DNA of 64,000 bases, from positions 2,976,001-3,040,000 of the forward strand of contig NZ_CP048834.1 in the NCBI RefSeq assembly GCF_012971745.1, written 5' to 3'. The notes under the pieces are model-generated. The model was given only the letters and a program-made list of their open reading frames with translations, was not told the origin of the DNA and ran no database searches. Shown here in pieces: positions 25,039 through 34,500 of the stretch. The stretch comes from Starkeya sp. ORNL1. Its GTDB lineage: Bacteria > Pseudomonadota > Alphaproteobacteria > Rhizobiales > Xanthobacteraceae. The stretch's first letter is position 1; every line of letters starts with the position of its first letter. The translations under genes and the position numbers were made by a program.

Positions 25039-25908
25039 ATGCCGAGCTCGAGCCTCGTTCGCGTCGCCTGCATCCAGATGGAGCCGCGCTTCGGCGACAC
25101 CGCTACCAATGTCGCGCACAGCGTCGAGCTGATCGAGCGCGCGGCGGATGCAGCCGCGAAGCTCATCGTGCTGCCGGAGCTGGCGAACACCGGCTATGTG
25201 TTCGAGACCCGCGAGGAAGCCTTCGCGCTGGCCGAGACCATTCCCGGCGGGCCTACCTCGATCGCCTGGAGCGAGGTCGCGGCGCGCCGCGGCCTGCACA
25301 TTGTCGCCGGCATCACCGAGCGCGCCGGCACCGCGCTCTATAACAGCGCCGTGGTGATCGGTCCGGAAGGCCATATCGGCACCTATCGCAAGATGCATCT
25401 GTGGGGCGCGGAGAACCTGTTCTTCGAGCCCGGCAATAACGGCTTCCCGGTGTTCCACACCGCCATCGGCCGGATCGGCGTCGCCATCTGCTACGACGGC
25501 TGGTTCCCCGAGACCTACCGGCTGCAGGCGCTGCAGGGCGCGGACATCATCTGCGTGCCCACCAACTGGGTGCCGATCCCCGGCCAGGCCGAAGGCCGCG
25601 AAGCGATGGCGAACATCCTCACCATGGCCGCCGCGCATTCCAACTCGATCTTCATCGCCTGCGCCGATCGCATCGGCACCGAGCGCGGCCAGCCCTTCGA
25701 GGGCCAGAGCCTGATCGTCGCCCATACCGGCTGGCCGGTCGCCGGACCGGCAAGCCGCACCGACGAGGAGATCGTCAGCGCCGAGATCGATCTCGGCGCC
25801 GCCCGGCGCGATCGCAACTGGAACGACTTCAACCAGGTGCTGCGCGACCGCCGCACCGACGTCTACGCCGAGATGCTCGGCTCCGACATCACCCGCGGCT
25901 GGTACTGA
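25039..25908 (+). CDS. nitrilase-superfamily amidohydrolase
   Basis: A 289-residue protein with the Glu-Lys-Cys triad of the superfamily: Glu47 in 'LPELANTG', Lys118 in 'YRKMHLW' and Cys151 in 'ICYDGWFPE'. It would hydrolyse a C-N bond, an aliphatic amide, carbamoyl or nitrile compound, to release ammonia. Regulation by AmiC/AmiR suggests a short-chain amide substrate (inference). The start at 25039 (MPSSSLVRV) has GGAG upstream. The longer frame from 24910 would translate through the terminator hairpin and is rejected. It is followed at 48 bp by the ABC binding-protein gene. Confidence 0.88.
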   Translation: MPSSSLVRVACIQMEPRFGDTATNVAHSVELIERAADAAAKLIVLPELANTGYVFETREEAFALAETIPGGPTSIAWSEVAARRGLHIVAGITERAGTALYNSAVVIGPEGHIGTYRKMHLWGAENLFFEPGNNGFPVFHTAIGRIGVAICYDGWFPETYRLQALQGADIICVPTNWVPIPGQAEGREAMANILTMAAAHSNSIFIACADRIGTERGQPFEGQSLIVAHTGWPVAGPASRTDEEIVSAEIDLGAARRDRNWNDFNQVLRDRRTDVYAEMLGSDITRGWY

Positions 25909-25956
25909 GCCCGCCGCGGCATCGCCAACAATCATAAACCTTCCGGAGAACACGAC

Positions 25957-27111
25957 ATGTCCCGCTCATCTCTCCTGCTCGCCGGCGCACTTGCGGCGAG
26001 CCTTCTCTCCAGCGCCGCCTTCGCTGCGGACGTCATCACCATCGGCATCCCGGTCGGCCTTTCCGGCGCCAACAGCGTGGTCGCGCCGTCCGTCGTGCAG
26101 TCGGCCGAGCTTGCGGTCGAGGAGATCAATGCCAAGGGCGGCATCCTGGGCAAGCAGGTGAAGCTGGAAGTTGCGGATGATGCCTCCGGCGCCGCAGGCG
26201 CACAGAAGGCGTTCGATTCGCTGATCTTCCAGAAGAAGGTCGACGTGCTGATCTCGATGGAAACCAGTGCCGCGCGCAATGCCGGCCTGCCGATCGTCAA
26301 TCGCGGCAAGACCCCCTACATCTACACGTCCTTCTATGAAGGCCGCTCGTGCAGCCCGTACATGTATGTGAATGCCTGGGTGCCGGACCAGCAGGTCGCC
26401 CCCATCGTCGACTACTTCAAGAACCAGGGCGCCAAGACCTATTTCCTGATCGGCTCGGACTATGCGTTCGGCCGCGGCATGCTGGCCTTCACCAAGAGCT
26501 ATATCGAGAAGGTCGGCGGCAAGGTGGTCGGCGACGAATACGCGCCGATGGACGCCACCGACTGGACCGCCATCCTCTCCAAGGTGAAGGCGGCCAACCC
26601 CGACGCCATCATCACCTCGACCGCCGGCGGCGCGCCGAACGTGACCCTGACCAAGCAGCTGCGCGCCGCAGGCATCAAGTCGCTCTACGGCAATCTCGCG
26701 GTCGATGAAGGCACGGCGAAGAGCATGGGCGCGGATGCCGAGGGCATCTTCATCTCCGGCTCCTACTTCACCAATATCGACAGCCCGGCCAACAAGGCCT
26801 TCCTCGCCGCCATGGAGAAGAAGTTCGGCACCGGTCTCAAGACCCCGAACGATCTCTCGGTCCCGCAATACGAGGCGGTCTATGCCTACAAGGCGGCGGT
26901 GGAAAAGGCCGGCACGACGGACGCCGCCAAGGTGATCCCGGAACTCGCCAAGGTGAGCGTCGACGGCCCGCGCGGCACCATCACCATGAGCAAGCAGCGC
27001 CATGCGCCGCTGACCATGTATCTCGGCCAGGTGCAGGCCGACGGCAGCGTGAAGATGCTCTCCACCTTCAAGGACGTCGATCCGGGCGACCAGTGCCCGA
27101 AGCTGAACTGA
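25957..27111 (+). CDS. HAAT-family ABC transporter substrate-binding protein
   Basis: A 384-residue periplasmic protein. The signal peptide is 1-23 (ends AAFAAD). The fold is Peripla_BP_6: 'ITIGIPVGLSGANSVVAPSVVQSAELAVEEINAKGGILGKQVKLEVADDASGA', 'YFLIGSDYAFGRGM'. By context it should bind an amide or urea-like compound for hydrolysis by the upstream enzyme. A 9-bp GC-rich hairpin follows the stop, a common device for making more binding protein than permease. Confidence 0.9.
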   Translation: MSRSSLLLAGALAASLLSSAAFAADVITIGIPVGLSGANSVVAPSVVQSAELAVEEINAKGGILGKQVKLEVADDASGAAGAQKAFDSLIFQKKVDVLISMETSAARNAGLPIVNRGKTPYIYTSFYEGRSCSPYMYVNAWVPDQQVAPIVDYFKNQGAKTYFLIGSDYAFGRGMLAFTKSYIEKVGGKVVGDEYAPMDATDWTAILSKVKAANPDAIITSTAGGAPNVTLTKQLRAAGIKSLYGNLAVDEGTAKSMGADAEGIFISGSYFTNIDSPANKAFLAAMEKKFGTGLKTPNDLSVPQYEAVYAYKAAVEKAGTTDAAKVIPELAKVSVDGPRGTITMSKQRHAPLTMYLGQVQADGSVKMLSTFKDVDPGDQCPKLN

Positions 27112-27121
27112 GGTTGTGCGT

Positions 27122-27143
27122 CGGGGCGGCCCGTGCCGCCCCG
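27122..27143 (+). terminator. hairpin after the binding-protein gene
   Basis: CGGGGCGGC (27122-27130), loop CCGT and GCCGCCCCG (27135-27143) form a perfect 9-bp stem 10 bp after the stop. It is followed by GTTTGCTTCTT. The weak T-run suggests partial termination or transcript stabilisation. Confidence 0.6.
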
Positions 27144-27175
27144 GTTTGCTTCTTGCAACGTCCTATCGGGAGCGG

Positions 27176-27286
27176 CCTCATCCTGAGGTGCCCGGCACAG
27201 CCGGGCCTCGAAGGATGCCCGCCCCCGATGGCGCCCTCTGCTTGAACATCCTTCGAGGCTCGCTGCGCTCGCACCTCAGGATGAGG
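27176..27286. repeat. full CCTCATCCTGAGG palindromic repeat
   Basis: About 111 bp. The outer arms CCTCATCCTGAGGTGC and GCACCTCAGGATGAGG and the inner arms GCCTCGAAGGATG and CATCCTTCGAGGC are inverted. It is the same unit as 31426 and 56684, with a half copy at 15627. It lies inside the transporter operon. Confidence 0.85.
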
Positions 27287-27315
27287 TCGTGCGCAGCACC
27301 CATGAAAGACACCGC

Positions 27316-28152
27316 ATGATCGGCCAGACGCTCGATATCGTGACCACCGCCGCCATCCTCTATGCGGTGGCGACCGGGCTGCTGCTCGTGTTCGGCGTCA
27401 TGAAGATCATCAATTTCGCCCATGGTGGACTGATGACGCTCGGCGGCTATGCCGCGCTCGTCACCACCCAGCTCGGGCTCAACCCGTGGCTCGCCATTCC
27501 CGTCGCCGCGCTGTTCGGCGGTGTCGCCGGCATGGCCATCGAGCGCTTCGTGGTGCGCCCGCTCTATGCCCGCCCGCTCGATGCCATCCTCGCCACCTGG
27601 GGACTGAGCATCATCATCGGGCAAGTCATCACGATTGCCTTCGGGCGCGGCGTGCAGTTCGCGCAGGCGCCGCTGGAAGGCACGCTCGATCTGCTCGGCG
27701 AGAGCTATTCGGCCTATCGGCTCGCCCTCGTGGGGATCGCCGCCTTGCTCGGCATCGCGCTCACCGTGCTGCTGCAGGGGACCCGGCTGGGACTGGAGAC
27801 CCGCGCCGTCATCATGAACGAAGACCTCGCCCGTGGGCTCGGCATCAATAGCGGGCTGGTGCGCTTCCTCACCTTCACGCTCGGCTCGGCGCTGGCCGGC
27901 ATTGCCGGGGCGCTCATTACCCCGCTGTCGAGCGTCGATCCGAACATGGGGGTGCCCTGGCTGGTGAACGCGTTCATGCTGGTGCTGGTCTCCGGTGCCT
28001 CGCTGGCGAGCCTGCTGATCTCCTGCCTGGTGCTGGGCGGCGCGCAGGTTCTGGTGAGCACCTATTTCAGCCCGGTGCTGGGCGGGCTCACCATCGCCGT
28101 GCTGGCCGCCATCATCCTGCGCATCCGCCCGCAGGGGTTCGCCCGTGACTGA
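27316..28152 (+). CDS. branched-chain/amide ABC permease (LivH/UrtB type)
   Basis: A 278-residue inner-membrane protein with about eight helices. 'LLVFGVMKIINFAHGGLMTLGGYAAL' is the LivH hallmark. The 'GLETRAVIMNEDLARGLGINSGLVRFLTFTLGSALAGIAGAL' loop contacts the ATPase. Start 27316 (MIGQTLDIV) is chosen over 27289, which lies next to the repeat. It overlaps the next gene by 8 bp (GTG start). Confidence 0.9.
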   Translation: MIGQTLDIVTTAAILYAVATGLLLVFGVMKIINFAHGGLMTLGGYAALVTTQLGLNPWLAIPVAALFGGVAGMAIERFVVRPLYARPLDAILATWGLSIIIGQVITIAFGRGVQFAQAPLEGTLDLLGESYSAYRLALVGIAALLGIALTVLLQGTRLGLETRAVIMNEDLARGLGINSGLVRFLTFTLGSALAGIAGALITPLSSVDPNMGVPWLVNAFMLVLVSGASLASLLISCLVLGGAQVLVSTYFSPVLGGLTIAVLAAIILRIRPQGFARD

Positions 28153-29974
28153 GACCCGGCGCCTCTCGCTCATCCTCGGCTGCGCGATCCTCGCCTTCGC
28201 GGTGATCGGCGTCGGTCCCTATGTGCTCGACACCTATTCGGTGAACGTGCTGACCCGCTCGCTGCTCTATGCCGCGGTGGCGCTGACGGTCGACCTGCTG
28301 TGGGGCTATCTCGGCATCCTCACCTTCGGCCAATCGGTGTTCTTCGCCGCCGGCGCCTATGCGGCGGGGCTGGTCTTCACCCATATGGACTTCACCGAGA
28401 CCAACGCGCTGCTGGCGCTCGGGCTCGGCATCGGCGGGGCGCTGCTCACCGCTTCCATCGTCGGCTGGCTCGCCTTCTGGCACGGCGCCTCGGCGCTCTA
28501 TGCCTCGGTCATCACGCTGGTGCTGCCGATCGTGGCGACGCAGCTGCTCTATTCCGGCGGCACCTTCACCGGCTCATCCAGCGGGCTGTCCGGCTTCATG
28601 AGCTTCGACCTTTCGATGGAGGCGTGGTTCTGGCTTGCCGGTGGCTTCCTCGTCGCGGTGACGACGCTCGCCTACATCTTCGTCAAGAGCGATGCCGGGC
28701 GGCTGCTGGTGGCGGTGCGCGAGAACGAGCAGCGCTGCAAATATCTTGGCCTCAACACCTCGCGGCTGAAGATCGTGGTCTATCTCGCCTGCTCGGTGAT
28801 CGGCGCCATCGCCGGCTACATCTATGCCTGCTACGCCATGGTGGTGGCGCCGGAGTTGGCCGGCTTCGTGTTCGGCACCGAGCTGGTGATCTGGACCGCG
28901 CTCGGCGGGCGCGGCACGCTGCTCGGCCCGGTGTTCGGCGCGCTGATCGTCGACTATGAGAGCGCGCAGCTCTCCGGCGACTATCCCTTCATCTGGCAGC
29001 TCATCATCGGCACCGTGTTCGTGCTGGTCATCGTCGCCTTTCCGCGCGGCCTGCTGCCGGTGGTCTTCGATATTCCGCGCAAGCTGATCGGGCTGGTGCG
29101 CAAGCGCCCGGAGGCAGTGCCCGCCATCGTGACGCTCTCCACGCTCGACGCAATAGAGACGCAAGGAGCGGAGCCCGGCGACGGGCCGGCGCTCGCAGTC
29201 GAGGGCGTCGCCAAGCATTTCGGCAGCCTCACCGTGCTGGACGGCATCGACTTCTCGGCCCGCGCCGGCGAACTGGTCAGCCTGGTCGGGCCGAATGGGG
29301 CCGGCAAGACCACGCTGATGCGCTGCATCGCCGACGGCGCCGAGCGCTCGGCCGGCACCATCATCGTCAATGGCCACGACATCGGCCGCCGTCCGCCCGA
29401 GGGGTGCGTCGCGCTCGGGGTGGGCCGCAAGTTCCAGATGGCGAACGTGTTCGACACGCTGACCGTGGCGCAGTGCCTGCAGATCGCGCGGGTCCGCCAC
29501 CAGCGCCCCTCGCTGTGGCGTCGTGCGTCCGAGCTACCGTTGCCTGAGGCGGCAATGCATGTGCTGGCGACCACCGGGCTCGACCGGCAGCTGTCGACCC
29601 CGGCGCATCTGCTCTCGCACGGCATGAAGCAGGCGCTGGAATTGTCCATGGTGCTGGCGCTGGAGCCGCGCGTGCTGCTGCTCGACGAACCCACCGCCGG
29701 CCTCACCAAGACCGAGCGCATGCAGATCGGCGACATATTGATCGAGCTGACGAAGAAGCAGGGGCTCTGCATCCTGCTGGTGGAGCACGACCTCGATTTC
29801 GTACGCGAAATCTCATCGCGGGTCATTGTGCTGCACCAGGGCCGCATCGTGCTCGACGGCTCGGTCGAGGAAGTGGTGCAGTCGGAGCTGGTGAAGCAGG
29901 TCTATGCCGGCTCCGGTCATGCCGGCATCGCGCATCAGGCGGCCTCGCCTTCCAGCCACGAGGTGCCGGCATGA
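28145..29974 (+). CDS. ABC permease-ATPase fusion (LivM/UrtC plus LivG/UrtD)
   Basis: A 609-residue protein. Residues 1-320 are a LivM-type permease ('YLGILTFGQSVFFAAGAYAAG', 'AVRENEQRCKYLGLNTSRLKIVVYLAC'). Residues 350-600 are an ATPase: Walker A 'GPNGAGKTT', signature region 'LSHGMKQALEL', Walker B 'VLLLDEPTAGL', H-loop 'LVEHDLDFV'. The LSHG signature is that of UrtD. Usually these are two genes. The linker 320-350 is hydrophilic. GTG start. The stop overlaps the second ATPase (ATGA). Confidence 0.9.
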   Translation: MTETRRLSLILGCAILAFAVIGVGPYVLDTYSVNVLTRSLLYAAVALTVDLLWGYLGILTFGQSVFFAAGAYAAGLVFTHMDFTETNALLALGLGIGGALLTASIVGWLAFWHGASALYASVITLVLPIVATQLLYSGGTFTGSSSGLSGFMSFDLSMEAWFWLAGGFLVAVTTLAYIFVKSDAGRLLVAVRENEQRCKYLGLNTSRLKIVVYLACSVIGAIAGYIYACYAMVVAPELAGFVFGTELVIWTALGGRGTLLGPVFGALIVDYESAQLSGDYPFIWQLIIGTVFVLVIVAFPRGLLPVVFDIPRKLIGLVRKRPEAVPAIVTLSTLDAIETQGAEPGDGPALAVEGVAKHFGSLTVLDGIDFSARAGELVSLVGPNGAGKTTLMRCIADGAERSAGTIIVNGHDIGRRPPEGCVALGVGRKFQMANVFDTLTVAQCLQIARVRHQRPSLWRRASELPLPEAAMHVLATTGLDRQLSTPAHLLSHGMKQALELSMVLALEPRVLLLDEPTAGLTKTERMQIGDILIELTKKQGLCILLVEHDLDFVREISSRVIVLHQGRIVLDGSVEEVVQSELVKQVYAGSGHAGIAHQAASPSSHEVPA

Positions 29975-30669
29975 GCGGGCTTTCGGTCGATCACCTCTCC
30001 AGCGGCTATGCCGGCGCGGTGGTGGTGCGCGAGGTGAGCTTTGAGCTCGCGCCCGGTGAGATCCTTGCCGTGCTCGGCAAGAACGGCATGGGCAAGAGCA
30101 CGCTGCTCAAAGCCATGATGGGCTTCCTGCCGAAGATGACCGGCGCCGTCACCATCGGCGGCACGGAGGCGACACGGCTGCCGCCGCACCGGGTGGCGCG
30201 GCTCGGCGTTGGCTATGTGGCGCAGGAGAAGGCGCTGTTCCAGGATCTCACCGTAGAGGAGAATCTGCGCCTCGCGGTGCGCGGGCCGGATTTCGACGCG
30301 GCGCTGAGTGAGGTCGAAAAGTCCTTCCCCTTCCTGCTGCAACGATTGAGGCAACGCGCCGGCACGCTCTCCGGCGGCGAACAGAAGATGCTGCTGATGG
30401 CGCGCTCGCTGGCGGTCGGCGCCAAATTCCTGCTGGTCGACGAGATCACCGAGGGACTGCAGCCCTCGGTCATCGACCGGCTGGCGGGTGTCATCCGCGA
30501 TGCACGGGCGCGGCACGGCACCACCATGCTGCTGGTCGAGCAGCATCTGCCCTTCGCCCTGGCGGTGGCGGACCGCTGGGCGGTGCTCGATCGCGGCGAG
30601 ATCGCGGAGACCGGCGCCACCAGCGAGCCGGACGCCGCCGGCCGCGTGCTGCGACACCTGAGCGTGTGA
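29971..30669 (+). CDS. ABC transporter ATPase (LivF/UrtE type)
   Basis: A 232-residue protein. Walker A 'GKNGMGKST', Q-loop 'GYVAQEKALFQDLTVEENL', signature 'LSGGEQKMLLMARSL', and Walker B 'FLLVDEITEGLQP', where Glu-Ile replaces the usual Glu-Pro. H-loop 'LVEQHLPFAL'. It is the second ATPase of the HAAT transporter. Confidence 0.9.
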   Translation: MSGLSVDHLSSGYAGAVVVREVSFELAPGEILAVLGKNGMGKSTLLKAMMGFLPKMTGAVTIGGTEATRLPPHRVARLGVGYVAQEKALFQDLTVEENLRLAVRGPDFDAALSEVEKSFPFLLQRLRQRAGTLSGGEQKMLLMARSLAVGAKFLLVDEITEGLQPSVIDRLAGVIRDARARHGTTMLLVEQHLPFALAVADRWAVLDRGEIAETGATSEPDAAGRVLRHLSV

Positions 30670-30676
30670 GGCCATC

Positions 30677-31408
30677 ATGACCTTCTCCATCGCTGCGCGT
30701 TGCGAACAATCCGGCCGGCTCGGCGTCGCGGTGGCGACCGCGGTGCCGGCAGTGGGCTCGATGTGCCCGTTCACCCGCGCCGGCGTCGGGGCGGTGTCGA
30801 CCCAGTCCTGGGTCAATCCCTATCTCGCCATTGCCGTGCTCGACTCGATGGCCGGCGGCGCCTCCGCGCCCGATGCGCTGGCTGCCGTGATGGCGACGGA
30901 CGAGGCCCGCGAATTGCGGCAGATCGGCGTGGTGGACGCGCAAGGCCGCGCTGCTGCCTGGTCCGGCGCGGAGTGCACGCTCTGGTATGGCCACGCGATC
31001 GGCCCCGGCTTCGCGGTGCAGGGCAACATGCTGACCGGGCCGGAAGTGGTCGCGGCGATGGCGCATGCCTGGCGCACCAGTGCCGGCGCGCCGCTCGACG
31101 AGCGGCTAATGCGGGCGATGGAGGCAGGCGACGCGGCCGGCGGCGACAAGCGCGGCAAGCAGTCGGCGTCGCTGCGCATCCATGGCATGGAGGATTATCC
31201 GGCGCTCGACCTGCGGGTCGACGATCATGCGGAGCCGGTTCGCGAATTGCGCCGCGTGCTGGAGATCGCGCGGCTACAGCTGGTGCCCTTCATCGAGGGT
31301 ATGCCGAAACGCAGCGCGCCGCCCGGCCCGGCGCCGGAGGCGGTGACGACGATGCTGGCGCTCTCCCCGCCCGATCGGCCGGGCGGAGGCGGGAGTAGGC
31401 CTCGCTAG
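30677..31408 (+). CDS. DUF1028 family protein
   Basis: A 243-residue protein. 'MTFSIAARCEQSGRLGVAVATAVPAVGSMCPFTRAGVGAVSTQSWVNPYL' and 'AVQGNMLTGPEVVAAMAHAW' are the DUF1028 hallmarks (an Ntn-hydrolase-like fold). The family has no assigned reaction but often lies beside amide/urea or amino-acid transport genes. Position 8 bp after the last ATPase suggests it acts on the imported compound (inference). GAGG precedes ATG 30677. Confidence 0.88.
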   Translation: MTFSIAARCEQSGRLGVAVATAVPAVGSMCPFTRAGVGAVSTQSWVNPYLAIAVLDSMAGGASAPDALAAVMATDEARELRQIGVVDAQGRAAAWSGAECTLWYGHAIGPGFAVQGNMLTGPEVVAAMAHAWRTSAGAPLDERLMRAMEAGDAAGGDKRGKQSASLRIHGMEDYPALDLRVDDHAEPVRELRRVLEIARLQLVPFIEGMPKRSAPPGPAPEAVTTMLALSPPDRPGGGGSRPR

Positions 31409-31425
31409 GCTCTTCGTAAGGACCA

Positions 31426-31534
31426 CCTCATCCTGAGGTGCGATGGGTAGCGAGCCTCGAAGGATGCTGAAGCAGGGCAACTCCACCCGAGGCGGGCATC
31501 CTTCGAGGCCGCTTCGCGGCACCTCAGGATGAGG
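31426..31534. repeat. full CCTCATCCTGAGG palindromic repeat
   Basis: About 109 bp with the outer arms CCTCATCCTGAGGTGC / GCACCTCAGGATGAGG-type and inner GCCTCGAAGGATG / CATCCTTCGAGGC. It lies between the convergent DUF1028 and RND genes and is the only obvious transcription barrier there. Confidence 0.85.
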
Positions 31535-31554
31535 TCGCTAAATGAGTGTGAAAT

Positions 31555-34500
31555 TTACTCCGCCGGCGTCGGCGCCGGTTGGACGCCATGTCCCACGGCG
31601 TGGGGCGCGCCCACCACAGGCTTGCGCTCCGGCGCGCCCGCCGCCCAGCGCTGCAGTCGGGCGAGATAGAGATAGACCGCCGGCGTCGTGTAGAGCGTCA
31701 GCACCTGGCTGAGCGCGAGGCCGCCGACCATGGCGTAGCCGAGCGGCTGGCGCAGCTCCGAACCGGTGCCATGGCCCAGCATCAGCGGCACGCCGGCCAG
31801 CAGCGCCGCCATGGTGGTCATCAGGATCGGGCGGAAGCGCAGCCGGCACGCCTCGCGGATCGCCTCTTCCGAACTCATTCCGCGATCGCGCTCGCCCGCT
31901 ATGGCGAAGTCGACCAGCATGATGCCGTTCTTCTTCACGATGCCGATCAGCAGGATGATGCCGATGATGCCGATCACCGAGAGATCGAAGCCGCCGCCCC
32001 AGAGTGCCAGCAGCGCGCCGATGCCGGCCGACGGCAGCGTGGAGAGAATGGTCAGCGGGTGGACATAGCTCTCATAGAGCACGCCGAGGATGACATAGAC
32101 CGCGAACAACGCCGCCGCGATCAGCGCCGGCTCGCTCGACAGCGCGCTCTGGAACGCCTGCGCATTGCCCTGGAAGCTGCCGGTCAGCGTCGAGGGCGCG
32201 CCGAGCTGGGTGGAGGCCTGGTTGATCAGTTCCACCGCCTCGCCCAGCGAGACGCCGGGCTTGACGTTGAAGGAGATGGTCACCGCGGGAAACTGCGCCT
32301 GGTGCGAGACCGAGAGCGGCCCCACCGCCTTGGTGTCCAGCGACACGAAGGTGGAGAGCGGGATGGCCTGGCCGGAGATCGGCGACTTCACATAGATCTG
32401 GTCCAGCGTGCCGATGTGCTTCTGCAGGTCCGGCGTCGCCTCGATGATCACCGAGTAGGAATCCAGCTGGGTGAAGTATTGCGTCGCCTGCTGCTGGCCG
32501 AAGGCATCGTTCAGCGTGGCGTCGATCACCGCCGGCTGGATGCCGAAGCGTGCCGCCTGGTCGCGATCGATATTGATCTTCACCTGCGGTGCATTGCCCT
32601 GCTGGTCGCTGGAAACGTCGGCGAGCTGGGGCAGTTCGCGCATGCTCGCCACCAGCTTGGGCGCCCAGGTGTTGAGCTCGTCGAGATCGACGTCGGTCAG
32701 CGTGTACTGGTACTGCGCGCGGGAAACGCGCCCGCCGACCGTGATGTCCTGCGCCGGCTGGAGGAACACGGCGGCACCGGAGACCGTGGCCAGCTTGGGC
32801 CGCAGCCGCTCGATCACCTGCGCGGCGGAGACGTCGCGTTCATCGCGCGGCTTGAGGGCGATGAAGAAGCGACCATTGTTCACGGTGTTGGCGCCACCGG
32901 AGCCGAGCACCGAACCGAAGGCGGCAACCGCGGGATCCTTGGCGATGACCTCGCCGAGTTGCTGCTGGAGCCGTTTCATCTCGTCCGGCGAGACGTCCTG
33001 GGCGGCTTCCGACAGGCCGGAGATGATGCCGATATCCTGCGTCGGGAAGAAGCCCTTCGGCACCACGACGAACAGCCAGCCAGTGACGGCAACCGTGGCG
33101 AAGAACACCATCAGCGTAATGAAGCGGTGGCGCAGCGCGATGGCGAGCGTCGCCATGTAGAAGGCAAGGATGCCGTCGAAGCCGGCCTCGATCACGCGAT
33201 AGAGCCAGCCATGCTTCTCCGGCGGCGGCTTCAGGAAGCGCGAGCACAGCATCGGCGTCAGCGTCAGCGACACGCAGGCCGAGACCACGATGGCCGCGGT
33301 GACGGTGAGGGCGAATTCGCGGAACAGCCGGCCGACAATGCCGCCCATCAGCAGCAGCGGGATGAACACCGCGATCAGCGAGATCGAGATCGACAGCACG
33401 GTGAAGCCGATTTCGCGCGCGCCCTTGAGCGCCGCCTGGAAGGCGGGCTCGCCCTCCTCCATGTGGCGCACGATGTTCTCGACGACGACGATGGCGTCGT
33501 CGACCACGAAGCCGACGGCGATGGTGAGCGCCATCAGCGAGAGGTTATCAAGGCTGAAATTCAACGCGTACATAATGGCCGCGCTGCCGGCGAGCGAGAG
33601 CGGCACCACCACGGCGGGGATCATCGTCGCCCGGAGATTCCTCAGGAACAACAGGATCACCAGCACCACGAGGCCGATGGTCAATCCAAGCGTGAACTGC
33701 ACGTCCGAGACCGAGGCACGGATCGTGGTGGTGCGGTCGACGATGGTGTCGATCGTGATGCCGGCGGGCATGATGCCGTCGAGCGTCGGCAGCGTCGCCT
33801 TGATGGCATCGACGGTGGCGATGACATTGGCGCCGGGCTGCTTGAACACCAGCAGCACGACGGCCGGCTTGTTGGTGTCCCAGGCCGCGACATCGACGTC
33901 TTCGGCGCCCTCGACGGCATGGCCGACGTCGCGCACCCGGATCGGCGCGCCGTTGCGATAGGCGAGGATGACGTTGTCATAGTCGCCCGACTTGGTGATC
34001 TGGTCGTTGGCGGCGATGGTGAAGCTGCGCACCGAACCATTGATCGTGCCCTTGGCGGCAAGGGCGGTGGAATCATTCAGCGTGGCGCGCACATCCTCGA
34101 AGGTCAGGCCACTGGCGGCGAGGCGCGCCGGATCGATCTGGATGCGGATCGCCGGCTTCTGTTCGCCGCCGATGACGACCTGCGACACGCCCTCGACCTG
34201 CGACAGGCGCTGCGCCAGCACGTTGTCCGCATAGTCGTCGACCTGCGTCATCGGCATGGTCTCGGAGCGGGCGGCAAGGATCATGATCGGGCTGTCGGCC
34301 GGATTGACCTTGCGGTAGCTGGGCGGCGAGGTGAGGTCGTCGGGCAGCTGGCGCTGCGCCGCGGTGATGGCGGCCTGCACGTCCTGCGCGGCGGCATCGA
34401 TGTCGCGGTCGAGATCGAACTGGATGGTGATCGAGGTCGAGCCCAGCGTGCTGGTCGACGTCATCTGGCTGATGCCGGCGATCTGGCCGAAGCGGCGCTC

